NCBI RefSeq assembly: GCF_000020325.1 | Contig: NC_010730.1 | Span: 1,199,501 to 1,263,500, forward strand | Origin: Sulfurihydrogenibium sp. YO3AOP1 | GTDB taxonomy: Bacteria; Aquificota; Aquificia; Aquificales; Hydrogenothermaceae | DNA: 64,000 bases | Direction: 5' to 3' | Shown: positions 7,785-16,554 of the stretch, one piece after another | Layout: the number at the start of each line of letters is the position of its first letter | Position numbering within the stretch: the stretch's first letter is position 1 | Translations under genes and position numbers: made by a program | The notes under the pieces: model-generated | Database searches by the model: none | What the model was told of the DNA's origin: nothing | The model's input: only the letters and a program-made list of their open reading frames with translations

Positions 7785-9281
7785 ATGAATATAAAAGCGG
7801 AGGTTATAAAAATTATGAAAAAGGTAGTTTTACCAATTGCTTTAATTTTAGCAGTTGCATATGTTGTTTTTGCTCAGCTTGGAAAACAGCAAGAAAGTTA
7901 TAATCAAAGTATAAAAGGTCAAACTTTATCACTTCCAAATCTCGAAGCTATAGAAAATGAAAGGATAAAGCTTATTGAAATGGTTTCTCCAGGTGTTGCA
8001 ACCGTATTTACCACTCAAGAAGTTAAAATTCCTAATCCTTTTAGTGATATTCCTTTTGGTGATTTTTTTGGCATTCCAAACACACCAGAATTTAAACAAA
8101 AAAGACAAGGTCTTGGTTCTGCTTTTATTGTAGATGTAGATTATAATAAAAAAGTTGTGTTTCTTCTAACAAACAATCACGTAATAGAAAATGCAAAAGA
8201 TATTCAAGTTGCTTTTAAAAACAAAGTTGTACTAAAAGGAAGAGTTGTTGGTGGCGATAAATTAAGCGATGTTGCATTAATAGAAGTTCCATTTAAAAAA
8301 GGAATAGAAGATTTTGCATCTAAGCATGTTTTAAAACTTGGAGATTCTGACCAGCTAAAAGTAGGTGCAACAGTTATTGCAATCGGAAGCCCCCTTGGAC
8401 TTTCAGATACAGTTACAATAGGAATTGTATCAGCCAAAAACAGACAGATAGAAGATAGACCGGGAGAAGGATTTATTCAAACAGACGCAGCAATTAATCC
8501 AGGAAACTCCGGCGGCCCACTGATCAACATCAAAGGTGAAGTTGTAGGAATCAATACTGCTATAATTGCCGGAGCACAAGGTCTTGGTTTTGCAATTCCA
8601 ATAAATCAAGCAAAATGGGTTATGGATCAAATATTAAAATATGGAAAAGTAAAAAGAAGTAAAATTGGTGTAATCGTTCAACCTTTAACTCCGGAGCTTG
8701 CAGAACACTTTGGAGTAAACGAAGGAGTACTTGTTTCTAATGTGCAACCAGGAGGACCGGCAGACAAAGCTGGTATTAGAGCAGGAGATATTATAGTAGA
8801 AGTAAATGGCAAAAAAATTTCTGAAGTTCAAGATTTACAAAATCAGATAATGAAAAACCCGCCGGGAACAAAAATTAATCTAAAAGTTATAAGAAATGGT
8901 AAAGAGCTGACATTTACAGTAATTACCGTTCCATTAGAAGGTAGTGATACACAAGAGCAAACTACTGATGAAAGTTTGTCTTCAATAGAAAACAGCATAG
9001 GATTAATAGTAAAAGATTTAACACCAGGATTGATACAAAAATATGGATTGCCTAAGGTGTCTAATGGAGTTTTGGTATATGGCGTTAAAGAAGGCAGTGC
9101 TGCAGAAGATGCAGGTTTACAAGCTGGAGATATTATCCTTTCTGTGAATAATATTCCTGTAAAATCTGCTTCCGAATTTTGGTCTATAATATCAAAAGCT
9201 AAAAAAGAAGGAAAAGATAATGTTCTTCTTTATTTACAAAAAGGAGATAATAGAATATATCTAACATTACCTTTAAGATGA
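7785..9281 (+). CDS. Periplasmic serine protease/chaperone, DegP/HtrA type
   Basis: A 498-residue envelope quality-control protease. A signal segment (IALILAVAYVVFA) is followed by a trypsin-like domain with the triad His132 (TNNHVIENA), Asp162 (LSDVALIEV) and Ser242 (NPGNSGGPL), then two PDZ domains at about residues 285-385 and 400-495, each with the carboxylate-binding GLQAGD or GIRAGD type turn. This is the DegP/DegQ architecture. AGAGGA precedes the ATG at 7785. An in-frame ATG at 7815 would give a cleaner signal peptide and has GGAGG 11 bases upstream, so the start is uncertain by ten codons. nadD overlaps its stop by 4 bases. Confidence 0.93.
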   Translation: MNIKAEVIKIMKKVVLPIALILAVAYVVFAQLGKQQESYNQSIKGQTLSLPNLEAIENERIKLIEMVSPGVATVFTTQEVKIPNPFSDIPFGDFFGIPNTPEFKQKRQGLGSAFIVDVDYNKKVVFLLTNNHVIENAKDIQVAFKNKVVLKGRVVGGDKLSDVALIEVPFKKGIEDFASKHVLKLGDSDQLKVGATVIAIGSPLGLSDTVTIGIVSAKNRQIEDRPGEGFIQTDAAINPGNSGGPLINIKGEVVGINTAIIAGAQGLGFAIPINQAKWVMDQILKYGKVKRSKIGVIVQPLTPELAEHFGVNEGVLVSNVQPGGPADKAGIRAGDIIVEVNGKKISEVQDLQNQIMKNPPGTKINLKVIRNGKELTFTVITVPLEGSDTQEQTTDESLSSIENSIGLIVKDLTPGLIQKYGLPKVSNGVLVYGVKEGSAAEDAGLQAGDIILSVNNIPVKSASEFWSIISKAKKEGKDNVLLYLQKGDNRIYLTLPLR

Positions 9282-9901
9282 TCGCACTATTTGGAGGAAG
9301 TTTTGACCCAGTTCACCTGGGTCATCTTCGTATTGCTGAAGATATAAGGGAATATTACAATTTTTCTAAAATTATTTTCATCCCAGCCTATCATTCTCCA
9401 TTAAAAGAATCTCATTTTTCAAACCCAGAAGATAGGCTTAGGATGTTAGATTTATCCATAAAAAATAATCCTTTTTTTGAAATCTCGGATTTTGAAATAA
9501 ACAAAAAAGAAAAATCTTATACTATTGATACTATTAAATTCTTTAAAGAAAAGCTTGGATATAATCCATTTTTTATAGTAGGTTCTGATGCTTTTTTGAC
9601 TTTAGATAAATGGAAAGAACCTGTTAACTTATTAGAAAACACAAACTTTATTGTTGTAAGCAGAGATAATACAGATTTTGAAAAAATAAAAGAATTTTTA
9701 CTTGTAAAATTTTCGTATAACAGATTGTGTGTAGATAATAACTTAAATTCAAGTGAAACAAAAATTTATTTTTTTAAATCAAGACAATTAGAAATTTCAT
9801 CAACAGAAATCAGAAATAGAGTAAAAACTGGTCAATCTATTAAATACTTAGTATTGCCAGAAGTTGAAGAGTATATTTATGCAAAAGGATTGTATAGATA
9901 G
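9278..9901 (+). CDS. nadD: Nicotinate-nucleotide adenylyltransferase
   Basis: NadD adenylates nicotinate mononucleotide in NAD synthesis. The 207 residues start IALFGGSFDPVHLGHLRIAED, the nucleotidyltransferase signature GSFDPxHxGH, contain the VGSDAFLTLDKWK segment that reads the substrate, and end with the ISSTEIRNRV motif, the family's second ATP-binding signature. Length is normal. The ATGA overlap with the protease gene implies coupled translation. Confidence 0.95.
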   Translation: MIALFGGSFDPVHLGHLRIAEDIREYYNFSKIIFIPAYHSPLKESHFSNPEDRLRMLDLSIKNNPFFEISDFEINKKEKSYTIDTIKFFKEKLGYNPFFIVGSDAFLTLDKWKEPVNLLENTNFIVVSRDNTDFEKIKEFLLVKFSYNRLCVDNNLNSSETKIYFFKSRQLEISSTEIRNRVKTGQSIKYLVLPEVEEYIYAKGLYR

Positions 9902-9920
9902 AAGTTATTTAGAAAGTAGG

Positions 9921-9991
9921 CTGTTCTAAAATTTTTGCAAGTTGCAGAATGTATATGTATACACAACTTTGTTAAAATTTGGAACACTCTC
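9921..9991. repeat. Short palindromic element with MITE-like ends
   Basis: CTGTTCTAAAATTTTTGCAAG at its left and TTTGGAACACTCTC at its right form imperfect terminal inverted repeats like those that bound the longer repeats of this window, but the inner GAATCTC modules are missing. It looks like an internally deleted copy. The rest of the 342-base gap to the small minus-strand gene shows only a weak palindrome, AATTCAAGAATT near 10120, and a terminator. Confidence 0.55.
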
Positions 9992-10210
9992 AGAAAGAAA
10001 GTGAATATGTGAGAAAGTTAGTGAATAACATTATGAAGTTATGTAATAAGAAAAAAGTATGTAAGGTAAATAAAAGCGTTGAGTATTGTAGCGGTTTATA
10101 GACCGACCATACATATACAATTCAAGAATTGACTATACACAATTTGCAAAAGATTTTAAGATGGACTTTTACATTATGTAAGTCTTATAAGTGATTAGAT
10201 GTAAGTATAT

Positions 10211-10235
10211 AAAAGCCCCCATTTGAAATGGGGGC
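10211..10235 (-). terminator. Rho-independent terminator of the sqr transcript
   Basis: GCCCCCATTT at 10215-10224 pairs with AAATGGGGGC at 10226-10235; on the minus strand the hairpin is followed by four U and then an AU-rich run. It stands nine bases after the stop of the 47-residue gene, closing the sqr unit. Confidence 0.8.
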
Positions 10236-10243
10236 AAAATTTA

Positions 10244-10387
10244 TTAGTGAGTTTTATATCCTTTCTCTGCTTCTTTAACTAACTTTAAAAAATGAAATGC
10301 TAAGCTTATAGCTCTAAAAAACTGAGATATTAAAGAGTGCATTTTTCTTCTATCTGAATCTGAAAATCTAAATTTTGCTTGAGCCAT
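10244..10387 (-). CDS. 47-residue hypothetical protein downstream of sqr
   Basis: The frame encodes 47 residues, beginning MAQAKFRFSDSDRRKMHS and ending EKGYKTH, with an amphipathic middle (LISQFFRAISLAFHFLKLV). AAAGGAGG stands seven bases before the ATG, among the best ribosome sites in the window. The gene lies 26 bases after the sqr stop on the same strand, and a terminator follows its own stop directly, so it is almost certainly transcribed with sqr. I do not recognise the family. The basic, amphipathic character would suit a peripheral membrane peptide, but that is inference. Confidence 0.65.
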   Translation of the reverse strand: MAQAKFRFSDSDRRKMHSLISQFFRAISLAFHFLKLVKEAEKGYKTH

Positions 10388-10413
10388 TTTTTAATTCCTC
10401 CTTTTAAGATTTT

Positions 10414-11835
10414 TTAAGGTATTAATTTCCAGAAAGCCTTACCTTGCAATTTCCATAAAAATGCATAATGTAAGCCAAGTTTAAACCATGCTCCAGCTTT
10501 TCCTGGTTCTGCAACACATAAATCTAAATCTCTACCGTATTCGCCGTATTTAGCTCTATTTCTTGCAACTGGAAAGATTGCAATCGTTCCTGCCATGCCA
10601 TCAAAGATTCCATTTTTCATAGAGGCAACGCATAATCCCGGTGTTTCTGCCATTGAAGCTGTATTTTGAGGTTCTCTTCCTTCAATCATATCAACAATGT
10701 TTAACGCTGCTGCTTTTCCGGATAACTCCGCAGTATAACCTGTTCTTGGTGGAGCCGGTGCTATTATTGTTCCATTTGGGGATTTACCTGGTTTTGATAA
10801 AGGTCCAGGTGGTGCGAAAGCAATACCGGCTGCAAAAATGTTTTTATAGATAGGATTTTGATATGTTTTAGGCCAATCCGGACCATCTAATTCTTCGTAA
10901 GGTTTTCCGTACACAGCATCAACTTTTACAAATCCTGCCGGGTTACACATCTTATCTTTTATATCATTACCATCTTTATCTATCCATTTAATTGGCTGTC
11001 CTGCAAATGGTGGAAGGAGCATTGCAAAGTCATATTCTAATTCTTTAAACTCTCCGTCTAAGTTTTCAATGTATATTTTCTTTTCATCAACTTTATGAAC
11101 GTGACTTCTGATTTCGTATTTGATTCCATAATCGTAGAATATACCTTCTGCCATCATTTCTGAAGTAAAGATCAATGAACCCTTTTTAGCTTCAAGTCCG
11201 TCAATTCCAAAGTCTCCAAGCTTTGGTTCATTAGAAAGCCATGTTAGTTCAACTTTATCTCTTAATCCTCTATCAACAAGGTCATTATGAACGTTAGTGA
11301 TAAACTCAAATCCTGCACCCTGACAAGTACAACCGCCATGCCCTGTTCCGATAACGATTTTAGCTTTATCACCTTTTTCTAATCTTTTTACAAGTTCTAA
11401 ATAAGCTTTAGCAGTTTCTACAGCGTGAGGAGGTGTACAAACAGAATATGTATAGCCTTTTTCTGGACCAAGTCCTGGAGTAGCATCAAAGTTTAGCTTA
11501 GGACCTGTTGCAACAAGAAGATAATCGTAATTTAATTTTTTTTCTTGCTCAGAGCCAACTGGCTTTATCATAACATAGTTATCATCTGGATGAACTTCTG
11601 TTAGAAATGCTCTTTCATACTTAATTCCAAATTTGTCGTAAACTGGCTTTAATGGAAATTGTGTTTTCTCAACTGGCATTTGGCCAACACCAACCCAAAT
11701 TAGAGATGGAATGTAATTGAATGTTTCGTTAGGTGTAACCACTGTTATTTCGTGATTACCCTTTAGTCTGTCTGCTAAAATCAGTGCTGCATAGTGTCCT
11801 GCAAATCCACTTCCTGCAATTACAATTTTTGCCAT
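10414..11835 (-). CDS. sqr: Sulfide:quinone oxidoreductase family flavoprotein
   Basis: Oxidises sulfide to zero-valent sulfur and passes electrons to quinone at the membrane. The 473 residues begin with the FAD dinucleotide fold KIVIAGSGFAGHYAALIL, carry YDYLLVATGPKLNF, a cysteine-rich GHGGCTCQGAGFEF segment near residue 180, a second conserved KMCNPAG, and NIFAAGIAF, the second FAD contact. The C-terminal 40 residues contain amphipathic helices (LHYAFLWKLQGKAFWK) suited to membrane binding. The ATG at 11835 with GGAGG upstream is chosen; the longer in-frame start at 11904 lies within the promoter. The subtype among the six SQR classes is not assigned, and a related flavocytochrome c-type activity cannot be excluded. 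Confidence 0.85.
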   Translation of the reverse strand: MAKIVIAGSGFAGHYAALILADRLKGNHEITVVTPNETFNYIPSLIWVGVGQMPVEKTQFPLKPVYDKFGIKYERAFLTEVHPDDNYVMIKPVGSEQEKKLNYDYLLVATGPKLNFDATPGLGPEKGYTYSVCTPPHAVETAKAYLELVKRLEKGDKAKIVIGTGHGGCTCQGAGFEFITNVHNDLVDRGLRDKVELTWLSNEPKLGDFGIDGLEAKKGSLIFTSEMMAEGIFYDYGIKYEIRSHVHKVDEKKIYIENLDGEFKELEYDFAMLLPPFAGQPIKWIDKDGNDIKDKMCNPAGFVKVDAVYGKPYEELDGPDWPKTYQNPIYKNIFAAGIAFAPPGPLSKPGKSPNGTIIAPAPPRTGYTAELSGKAAALNIVDMIEGREPQNTASMAETPGLCVASMKNGIFDGMAGTIAIFPVARNRAKYGEYGRDLDLCVAEPGKAGAWFKLGLHYAFLWKLQGKAFWKLIP

Positions 11836-11872
11836 GACAACCTCCAAATTTTTTAAAAAATTTAATAATTTT

Positions 11873-11910
11873 ATCATACACCTATAAACATTGGTTAGCA
11901 ACAACTAACC
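11873..11910 (-). promoter_or_regulatory. Promoter of sqr with overlapping palindromic operator
   Basis: On the minus strand TTGCTA (11901-11896) and TATGAT (11878-11873) are 17 bases apart. The -35 box lies inside a perfect palindrome: GGTTAG at 11893-11898 and CTAACC at 11905-11910 with a six-base spacer. An operator overlapping -35 would suit repression, for example by a sulfide- or redox-sensing regulator; that role is inferred. Confidence 0.55.
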
Positions 11911-12005
11911 GAGATAAATCATAAGTAAGTTTAAAAACAAATAATAAGAAAAATCATTGATTATCATCAATATTAAATGAATAATATCAAAAAAGGAGAA
12001 AAAAT

Positions 12006-12914
12006 ATGAATTGGATAAAGCTAAAAAGAAACAAAATTTTGGTTAAAGGTAAACAGTCAAAACTAAATCTTAAAGGTATTAAAGAAGAGCATACAGCTTT
12101 TTTACAGGGTATTTTAACAAACAATGTAGCCCAGCTTAATGACAAAGAATTCAATTACAACCTCATGTTAGACCATAAAGGTTCTCCTATTTGGGATTTT
12201 TATGTTTTTAAAGATAACGAAAACTACATTCTTGACTTTGAGTTTGATAGAGATGAAGTATTAAACAAGTTAAAACAGCTAAAACTTTCTTATCAAGTCT
12301 TTTTTGAAGTTTTAGAGTTTGAACATATCTACATATTTGGAGAAGATAGTGAAAAGTTTATACAACAAACATTTAAAGAAGCACCAGAGAAATTTAAATA
12401 TCTAAAATCAGGAGATATCTACATAGCAAATAATCCTTTAAGATTAGGACAAAAAGGCTTTGATATATTCGGAAATCTTGAATCTATTAAATCAAATCTA
12501 CCAACAGATTTAAAAATAGATGAAGAAGAGTTTGAAAATTTGAGAATAAACAACTGTATTCCAAAAATTGGAAAAGAGTTAATAGAAAAAGTTCTTACCC
12601 TTGAAACTAACATTTGGAAATATGCCATAAGCTTAAACAAAGGATGTTATGTAGGACAGGAAGCTATAGCGAGAGTATATTTTAGAGGTAAGCCACCAAG
12701 AGTTATGGTAAAATTTAGCTTTGATAATATATTAAATGAAAATGAAAAAGTACTTCTAAACGACAAACCGGTTGGATTTATAACTTCTGTTAATATTAAA
12801 GATAAAACAGCAATCGGTTTTATATTAAGAAATATAGCAGAATCTGGCAAAGAGTTAAAAAGCAGTCAGTCAGTGCTTAAAATTTTAAATATATGCCAGG
12901 AGCTAAATGTTTGA
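12006..12914 (+). CDS. ygfZ: YgfZ/GcvT-domain folate-binding protein
   Basis: A 302-residue member of the YgfZ family, which uses a folate and supports maintenance of certain Fe-S enzymes. The diagnostic motif KGCYVGQEAIAR is present near residue 213, with its invariant Cys, preceded by ETNIWKYAISLNKG. Many Fe-S proteins are encoded in this window, so the role is plausible locally. AAAGGAGA precedes the ATG. It overlaps the kinase gene by 8 bases, an unusual pairing. The upstream 170 bases are shared with the divergent sqr promoter. Confidence 0.85.
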   Translation: MNWIKLKRNKILVKGKQSKLNLKGIKEEHTAFLQGILTNNVAQLNDKEFNYNLMLDHKGSPIWDFYVFKDNENYILDFEFDRDEVLNKLKQLKLSYQVFFEVLEFEHIYIFGEDSEKFIQQTFKEAPEKFKYLKSGDIYIANNPLRLGQKGFDIFGNLESIKSNLPTDLKIDEEEFENLRINNCIPKIGKELIEKVLTLETNIWKYAISLNKGCYVGQEAIARVYFRGKPPRVMVKFSFDNILNENEKVLLNDKPVGFITSVNIKDKTAIGFILRNIAESGKELKSSQSVLKILNICQELNV

Positions 12915-13869
12915 AAAGGAAATTTTAGAAAGCATCTTAGAGCCAATAACAGTTTTGGATTTTAGCGGAAAGATTTTATACTCAAATCAAGAGTTTGAAA
13001 ACTATCGGTCTATTCTTGGCAGAAGGCTAAATAAGCTTTTATCAGATATTATCAACTTAAAATATGTAAAAGAAGGCATTCCGGTTAAAAATCTATATAA
13101 AGAGATAGATGAGTACAAATTTTTGATTGACATCTTTCCATATGAAAATGATAAAGTCATACTATTATTAAGAGATATTACAAGATTTTACAAGCTTGAA
13201 GAAGAATCAAAAAGAGAAGGAACTTTATACGCTTTTTCTAAAATGCTTTCAGAACTTTTTCATGATATGAAAGGACCTGTCACCGGAATAAAAGCAGCAA
13301 CCCAATACCTAAAAGACAATCCGGGAGAAACGGAGTTATTAGATGATATATTGTATGAAATAAAAAGAATTGAAGAGTTTATAAATCAAATAGCATACTT
13401 AAACAAACCAGAAAAGCTAAACCTCTCAAAAGAAAACATACATAAGCTGATAGATAATGTAATAGCAAAATTTAGCAAAATTTATCCACGAGTTGAGTTT
13501 GTGAGAACATACGACCCAAGTTTGCCAGATATAAAAATAGATAAAAATCAAATGTTAAATGTTATAGAAAATCTTATAAAAAATGCTATTGAAGCTATCA
13601 ATTTTGAAGGAAAGGTAGAAGTAGAGACTGGAATTTCTTTTGATGAGATTTACTCACCAAAAAGGAATAAAATATTTATAAAGATAAAAGACTCAGGTCA
13701 AGGAATTCCTGAAGATATGTTAGATAAACTTTTTATTCCATTTTATACAACCAAAGAGTTTGGAACAGGTGTTGGACTTGCAAGGTCATACAAAATTGTA
13801 AAACAGCATAAAGGTATATTAAGATATATAGGCAATTCAACCTTTGAAATAATCTTACCCATTGAGTGA
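12907..13869 (+). CDS. Sensor histidine kinase, NtrB type
   Basis: A 320-residue soluble kinase with no transmembrane segment. Residues 1-95 resemble a PAS sensor (ILEPITVLDFSGKILYSNQEF), then a HisKA dimerisation helix with phospho-acceptor His119 in ELFHDMKGPVTGIK, then an HATPase domain with N box NVIENLIKNAIEAI, G1 KDSGQGIPE and G2 GTGVGLARS. This is the NtrB-like layout for cytoplasmic signal sensing. It overlaps ygfZ and sits 6 bases before the NtrC-type regulator, its evident partner. The signal is unknown; proximity to sqr and to a sigma-54-type promoter at 19.5 kb suggests sulfur or redox control. Confidence 0.9.
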   Translation: MFEKEILESILEPITVLDFSGKILYSNQEFENYRSILGRRLNKLLSDIINLKYVKEGIPVKNLYKEIDEYKFLIDIFPYENDKVILLLRDITRFYKLEEESKREGTLYAFSKMLSELFHDMKGPVTGIKAATQYLKDNPGETELLDDILYEIKRIEEFINQIAYLNKPEKLNLSKENIHKLIDNVIAKFSKIYPRVEFVRTYDPSLPDIKIDKNQMLNVIENLIKNAIEAINFEGKVEVETGISFDEIYSPKRNKIFIKIKDSGQGIPEDMLDKLFIPFYTTKEFGTGVGLARSYKIVKQHKGILRYIGNSTFEIILPIE

Positions 13870-13875
13870 GGAAAA

Positions 13876-15255
13876 ATGCTAAAAGCTTTAATCTTTGAAG
13901 ATGAAAAAACCACAAGAAATGTACTAAAAAGAATCTTACATAAAGAAAACGTCGAAGCATACGAATTTGAAGAAGCACCAAAAGATTTAAACGTAATATC
14001 ACAGTATAAACCAGATTTTATATTTTTAGATATTGGTTTAAAAGGTTCTAATGGACTTGAGCTGCTGAAAAAAATAAGCACGTTAGAAGACCATCCGTAC
14101 GTTGTAATCATCTCCGGTCATTCCGAGTATAAATATTTAATTGAAGCAATGAAGCATGGAGCCTATGACTACATCACAAAACCGTTTGATATAGAAAGGA
14201 TAAAGCAGGTAATAAATGAGATAAAAGAGTGTTTAAAAGCAAAAGTAGTTTCAGAAGTTCCATCACAAGAGATTGTCGGAAAAAGTCCTGCAATGAGAGA
14301 AATTTTTAAGCTTGTTGGTAGAGCTGCTGTTTCTAACGACCCGGTAATAATAAGCGGAGAAAGTGGAACAGGTAAAGAAGTAATAGCAAATCTTATTCAT
14401 AAACATTCAAACAGAGCTGACAAATCTTTTATAGCTTTAAACATGGCATCTATTCCAATAGGACTTATAGAAAGTGAACTGTTTGGCTACGAAAAAGGAG
14501 CTTTCACAGGAGCTGATAAAAGCAAAGAAGGAAAATTCCTGCAGGCAAACGGCGGAACAATCTTTTTAGATGAAATCGGAGAGATGCCATTAGAAGCACA
14601 AGCTAAGCTTTTAAGAGTATTACAAGAGATGGAAATTACGCCAATAGGAAGTAAAAAATCTTATAAAATTGATGTCAGAGTAATTGCGGCAACCAACAAA
14701 GATTTAATTAAACTTGTAGCAGAAGGAAAATTTAGAGAAGACTTATTTTATAGACTTTCTGTAATTGAGATTAAACTTCCACCACTTAGAGAAAGGAAGG
14801 AAGATATACCAGAACTCGTTGAGCTTTTTACCAAACAAGCATTAGAAAGATATAACCTAAAATCTGGTGGATTTACGCAAGAATCAATCAAATTTTTAGT
14901 AAACTACTCTTGGCCTGGTAATGTTAGGGAATTAAAAAATCTTGTATTTAAGCTTATTGCAATGTACAGAGAAAGACCAATCACACCAGACCTACTGCCG
15001 GCAAACATAAAAGGAGAAGAAGAGCAAACAGGAGATTGGAGAAGCGGATTTTTAACTGAAGTAAGAAAACTACTCACAAGAAAAAGAAAAAACATTTATA
15101 TAAAACTAATAGAAGAAGCAGAGTATATATTGATAAAAGAAACATTAAAGTTTACAGAGGGGAATATATCTTTAGCATCTAAATATTTGGGGCTTCACAG
15201 AAACACAATCTCCAAGAAGATTAAAGATTTAGAAATAGATATTTACGAAGAGTAA
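13876..15255 (+). CDS. NtrC-family sigma-54-dependent response regulator
   Basis: A 459-residue enhancer-binding activator. A receiver domain (residues 1-120) carries the phospho-acceptor Asp52 in FIFLDIGL and the KPF motif; the AAA+ domain (about 135-370) has Walker A GESGTGKEV, the sigma-54 contact loop GAFTGA, Walker B FLDEIGE and the WPGNVREL sensor segment; a Fis-type helix-turn-helix ends the protein (NISLASKYLGLHRNTISKKI). All residues needed to open sigma-54 promoters are present. With the upstream kinase it forms a complete two-component system. The best local target is the sulfur operon promoter at 19502, but this is not proven. Confidence 0.95.
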   Translation: MLKALIFEDEKTTRNVLKRILHKENVEAYEFEEAPKDLNVISQYKPDFIFLDIGLKGSNGLELLKKISTLEDHPYVVIISGHSEYKYLIEAMKHGAYDYITKPFDIERIKQVINEIKECLKAKVVSEVPSQEIVGKSPAMREIFKLVGRAAVSNDPVIISGESGTGKEVIANLIHKHSNRADKSFIALNMASIPIGLIESELFGYEKGAFTGADKSKEGKFLQANGGTIFLDEIGEMPLEAQAKLLRVLQEMEITPIGSKKSYKIDVRVIAATNKDLIKLVAEGKFREDLFYRLSVIEIKLPPLRERKEDIPELVELFTKQALERYNLKSGGFTQESIKFLVNYSWPGNVRELKNLVFKLIAMYRERPITPDLLPANIKGEEEQTGDWRSGFLTEVRKLLTRKRKNIYIKLIEEAEYILIKETLKFTEGNISLASKYLGLHRNTISKKIKDLEIDIYEE

Positions 15256-15269
15256 TAAGATTATATGGG

Positions 15270-15441
15270 AATGCTTGCAAAAATTAAAATCGTCATTCTG
15301 AGCGAAGAATCTCTTCTTTTTTCTCTCACTTATTCACTTACTCACTTTTTCACCTTTTCATAAGAGGAGATCCTTCGGCTTTACAGCCTCAGGATGGACA
15401 AGAAAAGGTAAACTTGCAAAAATTTTCGCAGCACTCTCAGA
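15270..15441. repeat. MITE-like palindromic repeat, near-complete copy
   Basis: Begins AATGCTTGCAAAAATT, contains GTCATTCTGAGCGAAG from 15292 and, in inverted form, GAGATCCTTCGGCTTTACAG from 15367, and ends ACTTGCAAAAATTTTCGCA near 15430. Terminal inverted repeats plus two facing hairpin modules are the complete architecture of this family. It fills most of the 373-base gap between the response regulator and rpsP. Confidence 0.75.
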
Positions 15442-15546
15442 TTATATGTCGACTGAAAAGTTCCGAAAATACTGAGATTCTTTACTTTAGCTGCAAAATG
15501 TTCATGTTAAATGTCAAATAGTAGTTTATTTTTACAGCCCTTGTTT

Positions 15547-15592
15547 ACTTTAAAATGAAATTTTCATTTAAAGTAGAAATATATGATATAAT
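15547..15592 (+). promoter_or_regulatory. Putative rpsP promoter with upstream palindrome
   Basis: TATAAT at 15587-15592 stands 28 bases before the AAAAGGAGG of rpsP. Immediately upstream is a near-perfect inverted repeat, AATGAAA-T-TTTCATT with flanking ACTTTA/TAAAGT, at 15547-15574, which occupies the -35 position; no canonical -35 hexamer is seen. Confidence 0.5.
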
Positions 15593-15628
15593 TTTTAACT
15601 AAAATTCTTATAAAAGGAGGTTTATTTT

Positions 15629-15871
15629 TTGGTTAGAATAAGATTATCAAGAGCAGGTAGAAAAAAGCATCCAGTTTACAGAATGATTGTGGTAGATAGT
15701 AAAAAACCAAGAGAAACTAAAGCAATCGAGTATATTGGGACCTATGATCCAATATTAAAAACTGGAAATATTAATGTAAAAAAGGCTATGGAATGGATAA
15801 ATAAAGGTGCACAGCCTTCTGAAAGAGCGCTAAAAATTCTCAAAGCTTTTGGATTAAATACTAATGCATAA
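15629..15871 (+). CDS. rpsP: 30S ribosomal protein S16
   Basis: An 80-residue primary rRNA-binding protein of the small subunit. The N-terminus VRIRLSRAGRKKHPVYRMIV is diagnostic of S16. It starts with TTG at 15629, eight bases after AAAAGGAGG; no ATG is available before the conserved N-terminus. The KH-domain gene follows 11 bases later, the classic rpsP-khpA order of many bacteria (where rimM and trmD often come next, but do not here). Confidence 0.97.
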   Translation: MVRIRLSRAGRKKHPVYRMIVVDSKKPRETKAIEYIGTYDPILKTGNINVKKAMEWINKGAQPSERALKILKAFGLNTNA

Positions 15872-15882
15872 GGAGGATGTAG

Positions 15883-16122
15883 ATGAGCAAACTTACGGAA
15901 ATCGTTGAGCAGATGGCAAAAGCTATCGTTGACCATCCAGAAAAAGTTGAAGTAAAAGAAATTGAAGGGGAAAAAGTAACAGTTATTGAATTAAAAGTTG
16001 CTCCGGAAGACCTTGGAAAAGTTATCGGAAAACAAGGTAGAACAGCAAGAGCGATGAGAGTAATCTTAGCCTCAGTTGCAAGAAAAGAAAATAAAAAAGC
16101 TGTCCTTGAAATTTTAGAATAA
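15883..16122 (+). CDS. khpA: KH-domain RNA-binding protein
   Basis: A 79-residue single KH-domain protein of the KhpA/YlqC family, with the signature loop [16 protein letters not shown]. Family members bind RNA with KhpB and affect cell division in Firmicutes; the role in this lineage is unknown. AAGGAGG precedes the ATG. It is co-transcribed with rpsP and followed by a hairpin. Confidence 0.92.
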   Translation: MSKLTEIVEQMAKAIVDHPEKVEVKEIEGEKVTVIELKVAPEDLGKVIGKQGRTARAMRVILASVARKENKKAVLEILE

Positions 16123-16131
16123 AAAAAGTTT

Positions 16132-16151
16132 GAGGGTCTAAAAGGACCCTC
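16132..16151 (+). terminator. Hairpin after the rpsP-khpA unit
   Basis: GAGGGTC at 16132-16138 pairs with GACCCTC at 16145-16151. Only a weak T-rich stretch (TATAGTTTTAG) follows, so termination may be partial. Confidence 0.65.
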
Positions 16152-16326
16152 TATAGTTTTAGATATCTTTGTAATATTCCTAATATCCTTAAATAATGCA
16201 AGATTCAAATTATGCCATTCCAAAAGGACCGAGAAGTATTATTATCTATTAGTTTCCTATAAAATATACCTTGTTCGCGATGACGAGAAAAGTGATTAGT
16301 GACCGATGAGAAATTTTATCAACTTC

Positions 16327-16554
16327 TTACTTCACATCCTTTTCACTTTCATCTTTCTTATTAAAACTCAAATACAGATTATATCCGGAAACGTAAACAA
16401 TAACACCGCCAGCTATTACAGGAAATAGAGAAACTAAAATTTTTGCAATAGCCAGTCCCGGATCCGAAAAATTAACGTTAAAAATGTATGGCAAATTGTT
16501 AAAAATTGCATAAAGTCCTATTATTATGCCAAGTATATATAAAACTCTTATCAT
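16327..16554 (-). CDS. Small two-helix membrane protein, unknown
   Basis: A 75-residue protein with two hydrophobic helices ([15 protein letters not shown] and [20 protein letters not shown]) and a charged cytoplasmic-type tail [10 protein letters not shown]. It overlaps the end of gyrA by 4 bases (ATGA), which supports translation. No family recognised and no functional link to the topoisomerase can be inferred from sequence. Confidence 0.7.
   Translation of the reverse strand: MIRVLYILGIIIGLYAIFNNLPYIFNVNFSDPGLAIAKILVSLFPVIAGGVIVYVSGYNLYLSFNKKDESEKDVK

Noticed and set aside
15547-15574. Palindrome before rpsP as a site for the adjacent NtrC-type regulator
   Set aside because: Its half-sites are in the opposite order to the palindrome at 19381 and no sigma-54-type promoter accompanies it; the rpsP promoter has a vegetative -10.
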